A stretch of 64,000 bases of DNA, taken from assembly GCA_902771785.1 (NCBI GenBank), contig CACXYH010000002.1:1-64000 (forward strand). The letters run 5' to 3'. Shown here in pieces: positions 40,771 to 48,863 of the stretch. The DNA comes from an uncultured Prevotellaceae bacterium (GTDB lineage: Bacteria > Bacteroidota > Bacteroidia > Bacteroidales > Bacteroidaceae). A program made the position numbers and the translations under genes. Numbering within the stretch: the stretch's first letter is position 1; every line of letters starts with the position of its first letter. The notes beneath the pieces were generated by a model. It saw only the letters and a program-made list of their open reading frames with translations, made no database searches and was not told the DNA's origin.

Positions 40771-42802
40771 CCTGCTCTGCCTGGGCATGGGCATGAACAA
40801 GGCCTACGGGTGTGCCGGCATGAGCACACACAACTATTATCTGTTCAACGTTACTGGCAGTACGACTTTCCAACAGCGCGTCGACGAAATCAGCCGGAAG
40901 AACTGGATTGCCTATGGCGACGGAGCCATCCAGTACGGCTACAACACCGACGAGTTTATTGAGGTAGCCCGCAAAAAGGGCGACCAGCTCATGGTGAGCT
41001 ATGTGCAGCAGCTAAAGAAATACCTGAAGTGCAGCGACCAAATCAGGTATTCGTGGGACTATCCCACTAAAGAGGAGGTAGCCAAGCGCAACCAGACGCT
41101 CACCGCCGTGCGGGCCTATGCACAGTCGAAGCTGGGAACACGCCTGCGCTCGCAGCACGGTCTGCTGTTCATGCGCTGTAACATGCTGCTGAACCGCCAC
41201 ACCGAGAACATCAAGTTCTGGGAGCAGACAGCCAGCAAATATATTGAGACGGTCTATAAGGAGATGATGCAAAACATCTACGCCGGTGCCCTGCTCAAAG
41301 CAGGACGCAAGGCCGAAGGTGCTGCCATCTTCGCCCAGCAGAACGACAAGGAGAGCCTTTACACCTGCTACTACAAGGGACGCTCGGCTGCTGCCATCCG
41401 TCAGGAATATCAGCGCGACCCCAACTCGCCCGTGCTGCCCTTCCTGCTGCAGGACTTCGTGAACAACACGCAGGAGGCCTACGACACACAGAACAACCTG
41501 GGCGAAGGCGGAAAGCTCTTCATTCGCGACATCTCGAAGGAAGAAGCCATGCAGATGTGCGCGCTTGCGCAGCAGGCCGTCAGCGAGGGAAAGACCGAGA
41601 ACCCCGCCCTCTGGCGCAGCGCCGAAGCCATGTTGCAGTGGTTCTTCGGCAACCGCAACACCGCACTGAAGCTGGCCAACGAGGCCGTAGGCATGAACGG
41701 CACGGAGCGCATCAAGGACAATGCCCGCGTGGTGCGCCTCTTTATACGTTCCGACCGCAGCGCTGCCGACAGCAACCTGGACAACTTCCTGGCCGACGAA
41801 CTGCCGTGGCTGGAAAGCAAAATGAAGGACGACTTCTTCTTTGGGATGGCCTTCGACCGCATCACCACACAGGTACTCGTCAATAAATACACCAAGCGCG
41901 GACCCATAGGAACCGCCCTCCTGGCCGCCTATTGCGACATATCGAGCCAGCCGTGGGAAGGCGAAGCCCCGACAGGTAGCAACCAGGACCACTCGAGCGA
42001 GTTCTTCTGCCACATCGACAGCATCACTCCGCAGCAACTGCTCGACTTTGCCAGCTACGTGAAGGCTCCGCAGACACGGCTCGAAACGTGGATTGCAAAG
42101 CACGTGAAACTCGACAACGACTACGTGAACGACCTGCTGGCCACCAAATACCTGCGTAGGGGCGAATGGCAGAACGCCATCAACAGCCTGAAGAAGGTGC
42201 CCCTGTCATACCTGCAGCAGCAGCTCATCGTGCCCTACATGGCACAACGCTCCTACAAGGCACTGCCCTGGGCCGACCCGAAGGATGTGGAAGAGGGCAA
42301 TCCAGAGAACTATCCCATCAAGAAGAGCCAGAAAATGGAGTTTGCCGAGGAGATGCTTCGACTGGAGAACGGCTACAGTGCCCTTAACGGCGAGCAGCAA
42401 CGGCAGCGGGCCTTCGACCTGGCCGTGCGCTACTACCAGTCGTCGGTCTATGGCCAGGCATGGTATCTGACCCGCTACGCCAAGAGCGTCTACGACGAAC
42501 AGCGCAACGACGAGATAGACCGCATGGCCAAGGCAGCACAGTTGCTGGGCGTTGCCAAGCAGAGCACCAACTTCCTGCTGAAGGAAAAGGCCCTCTACGC
42601 GCTGGCTTACCTGCCAGACCAACCATGGCTGACGGAGGAGTGGAACGAGAATAGTGGCCAGTATGAGAAGCGACTGCACCGCTCGTCGCGCCAGTATCGC
42701 GCACTGAGCGAACTGCTCGCCTTCAAAAAACAAAACGCGACACGCATCAGTCCGTACGTATCGCGCTGCGATGTGCTGAAGCAATTCCAGAAACAGCAAT
42801 AG
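40748..42802 (+). CDS. Large secreted helical-repeat protein of unknown function
   Basis: A 684-residue protein with signal peptide MKRFIIISLLCLGMGMNKAYG, cleaved just before a Cys (AYGC), so it may be lipidated. The rest is nearly all alpha-helical with TPR-like pairs (for example ALLKAGRKAEGAAIFAQQ, YLRRGEWQNAINSLKKVP, AVRYYQSSVYGQAWYLTRYAK). No catalytic motif is recognised. It overlaps the lipoprotein gene upstream by 23 bp, and the pair looks like a conserved two-gene unit, perhaps an envelope complex. It converges on the DUF2752 gene with a 2-bp gap. Confidence 0.7.
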   Translation: MKRFIIISLLCLGMGMNKAYGCAGMSTHNYYLFNVTGSTTFQQRVDEISRKNWIAYGDGAIQYGYNTDEFIEVARKKGDQLMVSYVQQLKKYLKCSDQIRYSWDYPTKEEVAKRNQTLTAVRAYAQSKLGTRLRSQHGLLFMRCNMLLNRHTENIKFWEQTASKYIETVYKEMMQNIYAGALLKAGRKAEGAAIFAQQNDKESLYTCYYKGRSAAAIRQEYQRDPNSPVLPFLLQDFVNNTQEAYDTQNNLGEGGKLFIRDISKEEAMQMCALAQQAVSEGKTENPALWRSAEAMLQWFFGNRNTALKLANEAVGMNGTERIKDNARVVRLFIRSDRSAADSNLDNFLADELPWLESKMKDDFFFGMAFDRITTQVLVNKYTKRGPIGTALLAAYCDISSQPWEGEAPTGSNQDHSSEFFCHIDSITPQQLLDFASYVKAPQTRLETWIAKHVKLDNDYVNDLLATKYLRRGEWQNAINSLKKVPLSYLQQQLIVPYMAQRSYKALPWADPKDVEEGNPENYPIKKSQKMEFAEEMLRLENGYSALNGEQQRQRAFDLAVRYYQSSVYGQAWYLTRYAKSVYDEQRNDEIDRMAKAAQLLGVAKQSTNFLLKEKALYALAYLPDQPWLTEEWNENSGQYEKRLHRSSRQYRALSELLAFKKQNATRISPYVSRCDVLKQFQKQQ

Positions 42803-42804
42803 GG

Positions 42805-43170
42805 CTACCACCCAAAGACATTGCGCAAAGCCCACCAGGCCATCACCACGACCAACAAAGTGATGATGGCCTTTGTGTTGTTGATGCGGCGATAGAATGC
42901 AGGATAGCGGGTGCGCAGGGCCTCGCCCGTCAGCAGCACGGCTAATAACGGCAGCGAGAGCACCAGCAGGGCATTGTAGCGGAACGCCTGAACGAAATCG
43001 AAATGAAGCAGGCTGTGGATGGCACGTTGCGACCCACAGCCTGGACATTTCAAGCCTGTCATCATGAGGAAAGGACACTTGGGAAACACCGCGTGGCGGC
43101 TGGGGTCGAACGAAAAATAGACCACGGCCAGCACAAGCACCACGACCACAACCCAGACGAGCTTCCTCAT
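42805..43170 (-). CDS. DUF2752 family small membrane protein
   Basis: A 121-residue protein with membrane helices at about residues 5-20, 64-84 and 98-116, and the DUF2752 signature between them: CPFLMMTGLKCPGCGSQRAIH. The Cys-rich loop suggests a metal or redox role, but the function is unknown. It is transcribed after the CD225-like gene (9-bp gap), forming a two-gene unit also seen in other Bacteroidales from memory. Confidence 0.85.
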   Translation of the reverse strand: MRKLVWVVVVVLVLAVVYFSFDPSRHAVFPKCPFLMMTGLKCPGCGSQRAIHSLLHFDFVQAFRYNALLVLSLPLLAVLLTGEALRTRYPAFYRRINNTKAIITLLVVVMAWWALRNVFGW

Positions 43171-43179
43171 GCCAGACGA

Positions 43180-43440
43180 TTAATGCATAGAACCTGCCAG
43201 TCCTGCAAACATCGATGCGAAGAACAGGAAATAGAGCACCCACCAGAGCACGCCAACGCCAATGGCAATGAGCGTCCACTTCTTAGCCTGGGCACTGGCA
43301 ATCCGGGCAGCAGCCTCATTCCCGCTCTCGAAATAGGCACTCACCTTAGCAGCATAGACAATACCGACAATGCCGAAAGGAAGGCAGCAGAACAGGGTGG
43401 CAAGGATAGCTTCAACGAGCCAAGTCTTTGGAATTTGCAT
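43180..43440 (-). CDS. CD225/dispanin-like small membrane protein
   Basis: An 86-residue protein with two membrane segments: residues about 8-30 (LVEAILATLFCCLPFGIVGIVYA) and 55-80. The motif CCLPFGIVGIVYAAKV with downstream A-A-x-x-A is the CD225 domain of bacterial dispanins. A longer frame begins far upstream, but it crosses the promoter and even the tRNA gene, so the ATG at 43440 is chosen. Function in bacteria is unknown. Confidence 0.82.
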   Translation of the reverse strand: MQIPKTWLVEAILATLFCCLPFGIVGIVYAAKVSAYFESGNEAAARIASAQAKKWTLIAIGVGVLWWVLYFLFFASMFAGLAGSMH

Positions 43441-43507
43441 ATTACTTTTAGTTTTAAAGTTAGACAATCGGCATCCCACGAAGGAGAAACCTGTTAGAAT
43501 ACTGATG

Positions 43508-43539
43508 CAAAGATATACTTTTTTTGCCATACAGGCAAA
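43508..43539 (-). promoter_or_regulatory. Promoter of the CD225-like/DUF2752 unit
   Basis: On the minus strand TTTG at 43539-43536, a 20-nt spacer and TATCTTTG at 43515-43508. The leader is about 60 nt. Confidence 0.7.
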
Positions 43540-43579
43540 TTTTTCGTCACAAAATTGCTCGTATTTCATTTTTTTGCAG

Positions 43580-43587
43580 TACCTTTG
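43580..43587 (+). promoter_or_regulatory. -7 element for tRNA-Pro
   Basis: TACCTTTG, 18 nt before the mature tRNA 5' end; an upstream TTG at 43555-43557 is a weak -33 candidate with a 22-nt spacer. Confidence 0.6.
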
Positions 43588-43605
43588 CATCCGCTTACGA
43601 GCAAT

Positions 43606-43681
43606 CGGGATGTAGCGCAGTTGGTAGCGCACTACGTTCGGGACGTAGGGGTCGGGCGTTCGAGTCGCCTCATCCCGACCA
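43606..43681 (+). tRNA. tRNA-Pro (anticodon CGG)
   Basis: Full cloverleaf: acceptor CGGGATG/CATCCCG, D-arm GCGC/GCGC, anticodon stem CTACG/CGTAG with loop TTCGGGA (anticodon CGG), T-arm with loop TTCGAGT, discriminator A and a genomically encoded CCA (43679-43681). Confidence 0.95.
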
Positions 43682-43710
43682 AAAGCAACCGAGTCTCTCG
43701 GTTGCTTTTT
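43681..43710 (+). terminator. Intrinsic terminator after tRNA-Pro
   Basis: Stem AAAAGCAACCGAG/CTCGGTTGCTTTT with a 3-nt loop and a T-run, directly adjoining the tRNA end. Confidence 0.9.
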
Positions 43711-43728
43711 CGTTGATATAGGTTCATT

Positions 43729-44943
43729 ATGTACGATATAGAAAAGGTGAGAAAGGACTTCCCCATTCTGGGAAGAACCGTCTACAACAGGCCGCTGGTC
43801 TACCTCGACAACGCGGCCACCACACAGAAACCACTCTGCGTGCTCGACGCTATGCGCGAAGAATACCTGAACGTGAATGCCAACGTGCACCGTGGCGTGC
43901 ACTACCTGAGCCAGCAGGCCACCGACCTGCACGAGGCAGCACGCGAACGCGTACGCTCATTCATCAACGCAAAGAAAACAGAGGAGATTGTCTTTACGCG
44001 CGGAACCACCGAGGCCATCAACCTGGTGGCGCTGTCGTTCTGCGACTCGCAGATGCAGCAGGGCGACGAAGTGCTGGTGACCGACATGGAACACCACTCG
44101 AACATCGTGCCCTGGCAGCTGCAGGCTCAGCGCAAAGGAATCGTCGTGAAGCATCTTCCCATCACAGACAAGGGGGAGCTTTGCTGCGACAACCTCGAAA
44201 ACTACCTCACGGAGAAGACCCGGCTGCTGAGCCTTTGCCACGTGAGCAACGTGCTGGGAACGGTCAATCCCGTAGAGAAAATCATCAAGATGGCCCACGA
44301 AAGGGGCATTCCCGTACTCGTGGATGCGGCTCAGAGCGCACCCCACATGCCGCTCGACGTGCAGCAGATGGACTGCGACTTCATGGCTTTCAGCGGACAC
44401 AAGATGTACGGACCTACGGGCATCGGCGTGCTCTACGGCAAGGAAGCGTGGCTCGAGAAGCTGCCACCCTATCAGGGAGGTGGCGAAATGATTGATAAGG
44501 TGACGTGGGAACGCACCACCTTCGAGCGGCTGCCCTTCAAGTTCGAGGCCGGAACGCCCGACTATGTGGCCACCCACGGACTGGCAACGGCCATCGACTA
44601 CCTCTGCTCGCTAGGTCTCGGCAACATTCAGGCCCACGAACAGGAGCTGACACGCTACTGCATGGAGCAGCTGCGAGGCATCGAAGGCATTCACCTCTAC
44701 GGCGAAGCCGAAGACAAGGATGCCGTGGTAAGCTTCAACGTGGGCGACATCCACCACCTGGACATCGGCACTCTGCTCGACCATCTGGGCATTGCCGTGC
44801 GCACCGGTCACCACTGTGCGCAGCCCCTGATGGTGCGCTTAGGCATCAGCGGCACCGTGCGGGCCTCCTTCGCTCTCTACAATACGTGCGAGGAAATCGA
44901 TGCCCTCGTGGCTGGCATACGGCGCGTCAGCCAAATGTTCTGA
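43729..44943 (+). CDS. sufS: Cysteine desulfurase, SufS type
   Basis: Releases sulfur from cysteine for iron-sulfur cluster assembly. The 404-residue PLP enzyme has YLDNAATTQKP, HRGVHYLSQQATD, MEHHSNIVPWQ, VDAAQSAPHM, the PLP lysine in FSGHKMYGPTG and the persulfide cysteine in RTGHHCAQPLM, a group II (SufS) loop. It stands apart from any sufBCD or sufE gene here, just after a tRNA terminator, so the rest of the Suf system must be elsewhere. A strong terminator follows. Confidence 0.93.
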   Translation: MYDIEKVRKDFPILGRTVYNRPLVYLDNAATTQKPLCVLDAMREEYLNVNANVHRGVHYLSQQATDLHEAARERVRSFINAKKTEEIVFTRGTTEAINLVALSFCDSQMQQGDEVLVTDMEHHSNIVPWQLQAQRKGIVVKHLPITDKGELCCDNLENYLTEKTRLLSLCHVSNVLGTVNPVEKIIKMAHERGIPVLVDAAQSAPHMPLDVQQMDCDFMAFSGHKMYGPTGIGVLYGKEAWLEKLPPYQGGGEMIDKVTWERTTFERLPFKFEAGTPDYVATHGLATAIDYLCSLGLGNIQAHEQELTRYCMEQLRGIEGIHLYGEAEDKDAVVSFNVGDIHHLDIGTLLDHLGIAVRTGHHCAQPLMVRLGISGTVRASFALYNTCEEIDALVAGIRRVSQMF

Positions 44944-44965
44944 TGCAGCTTAGCCCATACAGAAA

Positions 44966-45007
44966 AACAAGACGGCAACCCAAGTAAGCTTGAGTTGCCG
45001 TCTTGTT
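44966..45007. terminator. Bidirectional terminator after sufS
   Basis: A long stem (AACAAGACGGCAAC pairing with GTTGCCGTCTTGTT, continued by a short inner stem) between converging genes, with short A- and T-runs. Confidence 0.85.
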
Positions 45008-45022
45008 GATAGTATATCCCCG

Positions 45023-45298
45023 CTACAGGGCAGCCTTGCACTTGAGCAGCGCGCTGACGAGCCAGGCGCCACAAACGACGCGCAGCGACAGCGCACAGTC
45101 GATGGGGAAGATGGTCATCAGGGCGGCCAGCTGCGCATTGAGCAGCAACAGCGTCTGCCGATTGTCGACGGGACGCTCCAGCACCCTGCTATAATAGCCC
45201 GACAGGCGCGTCAACGGACGGCGCACGACCTTGGCCAACTGCATCATTACCAACTCGAACTTCTGCTCACTCACGTTCATCATCATTTCGTTATTCAT
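45023..45298 (-). CDS. Small hydrophobic protein of unknown function
   Basis: A 91-residue protein with a polar, basic N-terminal half (about 1-45) and a hydrophobic C-terminal half with one or two possible membrane segments (about 49-65 and 70-86, including LLLLNAQLAALMTIF). An AAGAAG ribosome-binding site precedes the ATG. No family is recognised. It ends at a terminator shared with sufS, which supports it being a real gene; a TTATTTTG-like -7 box upstream is imperfect. Confidence 0.55.
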   Translation of the reverse strand: MNNEMMMNVSEQKFELVMMQLAKVVRRPLTRLSGYYSRVLERPVDNRQTLLLLNAQLAALMTIFPIDCALSLRVVCGAWLVSALLKCKAAL

Positions 45299-45473
45299 AT
45301 CTTCTTTGTTTTATTAGTTATTTGATTCTGGGTGCAAAATAACGAGTTTAGAGTGCACAATAGGTTCACAAACGAAACTTTTTGTGTTAAAAAACGCCGT
45401 TTTTGACAATCTTTAACGCATTTAAGCCCGTCAAGAGCCCTGCAACCCAACAGCACCTCACGCAAGTCAACGA

Positions 45474-45517
45474 GCGTTTTATGGCAAAACGGAGGGCGTT
45501 TTGTGGCAAAACGCAAA
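45474..45517. repeat. 22-bp tandem palindromic repeat D, two units
   Basis: GCGTTTTATGGCAAAACGGAGG followed by a second unit GCGTTTTGTGGCAAAACGC plus AAA. Units start at 45474 and 45496, exactly 22 bp apart, each with a GTTTT/AAAAC palindrome like array C. Confidence 0.7.
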
Positions 45518-45566
45518 ACAAAGAAAACGGTATTCTACTGAAAAAAGAGCCTATCTGCCGAAAATT

Positions 45567-45598
45567 TTTGCAGGTTTCGCAAAGATTTCGTACCTTTG
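45567..45598 (+). promoter_or_regulatory. Promoter of rnhB
   Basis: TTTG at 45567-45570, a 20-nt spacer and TACCTTTG at 45591-45598. Confidence 0.75.
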
Positions 45599-45622
45599 CT
45601 GCGTATTAATAACCACGTAACG

Positions 45623-46231
45623 ATGCTGAAAAGTCACTACTACGAGGGTCTCGTGGAGGCCGGATGCGACGAGGCAGGGCGCGGATGCCTGGCCGGAGCA
45701 GTCTATGCTGCCGCCGTGATTCTGCCGCCCGACTACCAGAACGAGCTGCTGAACGACTCGAAACAGCTCAGCGAACGGCAGCGCTACCAGCTGCGCGACA
45801 TCGTTGAGCGCGACGCCATCAGCTGGGCTGTGGGCATCGTCGGGCCCGAAGAAATAGACAAAATCAACATTCTGAACGCCTCGATTCTGGCCATGCACCG
45901 CGCGCTCGACGGCCTGCAGGTGAGGCCCGAGGCGGTGATCGTAGACGGCAACCGCTTCAAGAAGTACGGCCAACTGCCCCACACCACCATCGTGAAGGGC
46001 GACGGAAAGTACCTCTCGATAGCCGCCGCAAGCATCCTGGCCAAGACCTATCGCGACGACTACATGAACAAGCTGGCCGAGGAATACCCACAATACGACT
46101 GGCAACAGAACAAGGGATACCCCACCCGCAAGCACCGCGAGGCCATCCGGCAGTATGGCACCACGCCCTACCACCGCATGAGCTACAACCTGCTGGGCAC
46201 GGGAGAACTGAGCCTGGACTTCAAAGAATAA
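45623..46231 (+). CDS. rnhB: Ribonuclease HII
   Basis: Removes RNA from RNA-DNA hybrids and misincorporated ribonucleotides. The 202-residue protein has the family signature [15 protein letters not shown] with the first catalytic Asp-Glu pair, then [10 protein letters not shown] and [20 protein letters not shown] longer frame opens with a TTG that overlaps the promoter -7 box, so the ATG at 45623 is the real start. The WYL regulator gene follows after 8 bp and is probably co-transcribed. Confidence 0.93.
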   Translation: MLKSHYYEGLVEAGCDEAGRGCLAGAVYAAAVILPPDYQNELLNDSKQLSERQRYQLRDIVERDAISWAVGIVGPEEIDKINILNASILAMHRALDGLQVRPEAVIVDGNRFKKYGQLPHTTIVKGDGKYLSIAAASILAKTYRDDYMNKLAEEYPQYDWQQNKGYPTRKHREAIRQYGTTPYHRMSYNLLGTGELSLDFKE

Positions 46232-46239
46232 CGACATAC

Positions 46240-47163
46240 ATGCGACACGACAAACTGGAACGCGAGCTGAACCTGCTGCTTCTGCTCACCGAGAACCACA
46301 ACTTTACGGTCAAGGACATCTGCGACCGCATGGGCATTTCGCGTCGCAACCTGTACTACTACCTGGAGTTCTTCCGGCTGGCGGGCTTCAAGGTAGAGAA
46401 CAACAAACCCTTCTACCGCATTCGCAAGGACTCGCCCTTCTTCCGCAAGCTCGACGAAACGGTGCACTTCACCGAGGACGAGGCCATCACCCTGCGCCGC
46501 ATTCTCGACAAGACCGGCGACGACAGCGCACAGGTGCAGCGACTCAAGCACAAGCTCGACAAGCTCTACGACCTGGACATACTGGACAATGTGGAGCTGA
46601 AAGAGCAGCAGGCCCACATCACCCGCCAACTCTACGACGCCATCAAGGGCCGACAGACGGTGATGCTCGTGGGCTACTCGTCGCCCCACAGCAACACCGT
46701 GAGCGACCGCATGGTGGAACCGTTTCTCTTCATGAACGGCAACCGCGAGATAAGATGCTACGAGGTGAAGTCGAAGATGAACAAGACATTCAAGCTATCG
46801 CGCATGCAAGACGTGCAGCTGCTCGACCTGCTGTGGAGCCACGAGCGCGAACACCGGCAGATGTTCACCGACGTGTTCATGTTCTCGGGCGAGCAGTGGC
46901 TGCCCATCGTGCTGCGCATGGGACGCCTCTCGGCCTCGGTGCTGCGCGAGGAATATCCGCAGACCGAACGCTACATGGAGCCCGACGGCGACAACCACTG
47001 GCTGCTGCACATGAACGTATGCTCGTATGTGGGCATCGGACGCTTCGTGCTGGGGCTGTATGACGACATCGAGGTGCTGGAGAGCAACGACTTCCGCGAC
47101 TACCTGCGGCAGAAAGTGGAGAACATGAGCAAGGACAGACAACAACAATTAATAACCCACTAA
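46240..47163 (+). CDS. WYL-domain transcriptional regulator
   Basis: A 307-residue protein with an N-terminal winged helix-turn-helix (about 10-65, including FTVKDICDRMGISRRNLYYYLEF) and a WYL ligand-binding domain (about 125-225), followed by a C-terminal WCX-like extension (about 230-300). WYL proteins sense nucleic-acid or nucleotide ligands and often control DNA-damage or defence genes. The target is unknown; nearest genes are rnhB upstream and a DUF4923 lipoprotein 13 bp downstream. Confidence 0.85.
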   Translation: MRHDKLERELNLLLLLTENHNFTVKDICDRMGISRRNLYYYLEFFRLAGFKVENNKPFYRIRKDSPFFRKLDETVHFTEDEAITLRRILDKTGDDSAQVQRLKHKLDKLYDLDILDNVELKEQQAHITRQLYDAIKGRQTVMLVGYSSPHSNTVSDRMVEPFLFMNGNREIRCYEVKSKMNKTFKLSRMQDVQLLDLLWSHEREHRQMFTDVFMFSGEQWLPIVLRMGRLSASVLREEYPQTERYMEPDGDNHWLLHMNVCSYVGIGRFVLGLYDDIEVLESNDFRDYLRQKVENMSKDRQQQLITH

Positions 47164-47176
47164 AACAACAACAACG

Positions 47177-47860
47177 ATGAAAACAAAGAAATTAGCAATC
47201 GTAGCAGCTGCTTCACTCATGCTGATGAGCTGCGGAACTGACTCACTCTCGATGCTGGGCGGCGTACTGGGCGCACAGCCGGGTAACCAAACCAGCACAC
47301 AGAACAGCGCCACGGGCAGCATTCTGGGCGACATCTTCTCGGCTGCCACCAGCGGACAGACCGTGGGCAACGTGCTGACGAGCGTACTGGGACTCGACAA
47401 AATGACGCAGAAAGACCTGATTGGCACGTGGAAATACAGCTCGCCGGGCTGTGCATTCACCAGCCAGCAGCTGCTGGCCCAAGCCGGCGGCGAGGTGGTA
47501 GCAACGCAAATCAAGACGAAGCTGCAGCCTACCTTCAACACCGTGGGCATCAATAGCTCGAACACCTACGTCACCTTCAATCAGGACGGAACCTTCACGG
47601 CCAGCATCGCCGGCAAGCAATGGAGCGGCAAATACACCTACGACGCTGCCACCAGCAAGGTGACGATGCAGGGACTGCTGCTCAACGTGAACTGCTATGC
47701 CAAGAAGAATGCCAGCGGAATAGGCCTGCTGTTCGAGGCATCGAAGCTGCTGACGGTGCTGAAAACAATGTCGGCTCTGAGCGGAAACACATCGCTTCAG
47801 ACCATTGGCGACCTGGCCGGCAACTACGACGGCGTGCGCATTGGCTTCGACATGAAGTAA
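47177..47860 (+). CDS. DUF4923 family lipoprotein
   Basis: A 227-residue protein with lipobox SLMLMSC (Cys19), a Gly/Ser/Thr-rich linker (about 20-75) and a beta-rich domain beginning DLIGTWKYSSPGCAF, consistent with DUF4923, a lipocalin-like family of Bacteroidales with unknown function. It follows the WYL regulator after 13 bp, so it may be part of the rnhB transcript. Confidence 0.8.
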   Translation: MKTKKLAIVAAASLMLMSCGTDSLSMLGGVLGAQPGNQTSTQNSATGSILGDIFSAATSGQTVGNVLTSVLGLDKMTQKDLIGTWKYSSPGCAFTSQQLLAQAGGEVVATQIKTKLQPTFNTVGINSSNTYVTFNQDGTFTASIAGKQWSGKYTYDAATSKVTMQGLLLNVNCYAKKNASGIGLLFEASKLLTVLKTMSALSGNTSLQTIGDLAGNYDGVRIGFDMK

Positions 47861-47869
47861 GCGGAAAGG

Positions 47870-48121
47870 CTAAACAGAAATTCTCAGTGAACGGGTGATG
47901 CGGCGCTTCAGTTGCATCACCTGTTCTTTTGTGAGCGAGGAGCACTCGTCGAGATGCAGCAGAATGTCGGTGGCCTTCAGGAAGGCATCGCGAATGGCAG
48001 GCGACGCATTCAGATACTGCGCCCAGCGACCGCCCTGGTCGGGCTCGCAGTCGAGCGTATAGCGAATGAAATCGTCGTTACACAGAAAGTCGTCAACGGT
48101 CATCAGTACCTGCATCTTCAA
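47870..48121 (-). CDS. Stand-alone FecR-like anti-sigma N-terminal domain (putative)
   Basis: An 83-residue soluble protein. The pattern DDFLCNDDFIRYTL, a W-x-x-Y/F-L stretch, a helix near A-F-L-K-A-T-D-I-L-L and the final EQVMQLKRRITRSL resembles the cytoplasmic sigma-binding domain at the start of FecR-type anti-sigma factors. There is no membrane segment or periplasmic domain, and the reading frame simply ends. It lies 62 bp downstream of an ECF sigma gene on the same strand, the place where an anti-sigma gene is normally found. The family call is by pattern only. Confidence 0.55.
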   Translation of the reverse strand: MKMQVLMTVDDFLCNDDFIRYTLDCEPDQGGRWAQYLNASPAIRDAFLKATDILLHLDECSSLTKEQVMQLKRRITRSLRISV

Positions 48122-48183
48122 GTGCTTTAAGTCAAACTTTACACTATAAAGACGCAGGAAGGGCGTGGCTGTAATCAGAAAGT

Positions 48184-48747
48184 TCAGATGATTTGTGCCG
48201 TCTCGCGCAGTTTCAGCATACCGCGATGCACGAGATTGCGCACGGAGTGATAGTTCATGTGCATGATTTGGCAGATGTCTTCGTATTTGCGCTGCTCCAG
48301 ATAGTAGAGCGTGATGGCCTGCCGTTGCCTGCGGGTGAGGCTCTTCATGAGGAAAGCCACCTGCTGTTGCTGCATGCTGGCATGCTCGCTGACGATGTAG
48401 TCGCGCTCAGTGTCGTCGGTAGAGCGGCGCGAGCTGTACTGCTCAATGGGGGTTTCAGAGGTGAACGTCTGCTTGCGGAACTCGTCGAGCAGCTTGTTCT
48501 TCAGGGAGATGACCAGATAAGAGCCCAGATTGCGGATGGCGTTCTGGTCGTTGCGCTTGGAGTAGACCTTGACGAAAACGTCGTGAATACAGTCTTTTAG
48601 CAGCTCGTAGTCGGCCGTCAGCCGGCTTCCGTAGTTGAAGAGAATGTGCACATACATATCGTACAACTGCGCGAAAGCCTGGTCGTCGCCAGCACAAAAA
48701 GCGGCCACTAATTGGGATGTCCGTTCCTTAAGACTTGTTTTCACCAT
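48184..48747 (-). CDS. ECF-type RNA polymerase sigma factor
   Basis: An extracytoplasmic-function sigma factor of 187 residues. Region 2 (AQLYDMYVHILFNYGSRLTADYELLKDCIHDVF has its conserved core DCIHDVFVKVY) and region 4 (LTRRQRQAITLYYLEQRKYEDI, then a helix-turn-helix) are both present. A longer frame starts at 48825, but it crosses the promoter and an upstream terminator; the ATG at 48747 follows the -7 box by 26 nt. Bacteroidales sigma factors of this kind pair with FecR-type anti-sigma factors to control SusC/D loci. It lies directly beyond the pectin locus. Confidence 0.88.
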   Translation of the reverse strand: MVKTSLKERTSQLVAAFCAGDDQAFAQLYDMYVHILFNYGSRLTADYELLKDCIHDVFVKVYSKRNDQNAIRNLGSYLVISLKNKLLDEFRKQTFTSETPIEQYSSRRSTDDTERDYIVSEHASMQQQQVAFLMKSLTRRQRQAITLYYLEQRKYEDICQIMHMNYHSVRNLVHRGMLKLRETAQII

Positions 48748-48773
48748 TTTTAGTAGTAAGTAGTTTCTGCTTG

Positions 48774-48804
48774 CAAAGTTAAATAAAATTCCGACAACAC
48801 CAAA
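48774..48804 (-). promoter_or_regulatory. Promoter of the ECF sigma gene
   Basis: On the minus strand TTTG at 48804-48801, exactly 19 nt, and TAACTTTG at 48781-48774. Confidence 0.8.
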
Positions 48805-48805
48805 C

Positions 48806-48852
48806 AAAAAGGCGAGGAAAATCACGAAATCGTTTGAGTTCCCTCGCCTTTT
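48806..48852 (-). terminator. Terminator at the end of the pectin locus
   Basis: On the minus strand AAAAGGCGAGG pairs with CCTCGCCTTTT around a 24-nt loop that holds a small inner hairpin, followed by a T-run. It separates the locus from the sigma promoter. Confidence 0.8.
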
Positions 48853-48863
48853 AGCACTAATTG

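Larger units (their letters stand above)
45299..45622. other. Intergenic region with repeats and the rnhB promoter
   Basis: A 324-bp gap between divergent genes. It holds repeat array D, the rnhB promoter and AT-rich sequence; no gene is seen. Confidence 0.6.

Noticed and set aside
43441-43932. N-terminal extension of the CD225-like gene on the minus strand
   Set aside because: The extension crosses its own promoter, the tRNA gene and the sufS start; the ATG at 43440 starts the family domain.
48748-48825. Upstream extension of the ECF sigma gene
   Set aside because: It overlaps a consensus promoter and an intrinsic terminator; sigma region 2 begins after the ATG at 48747.
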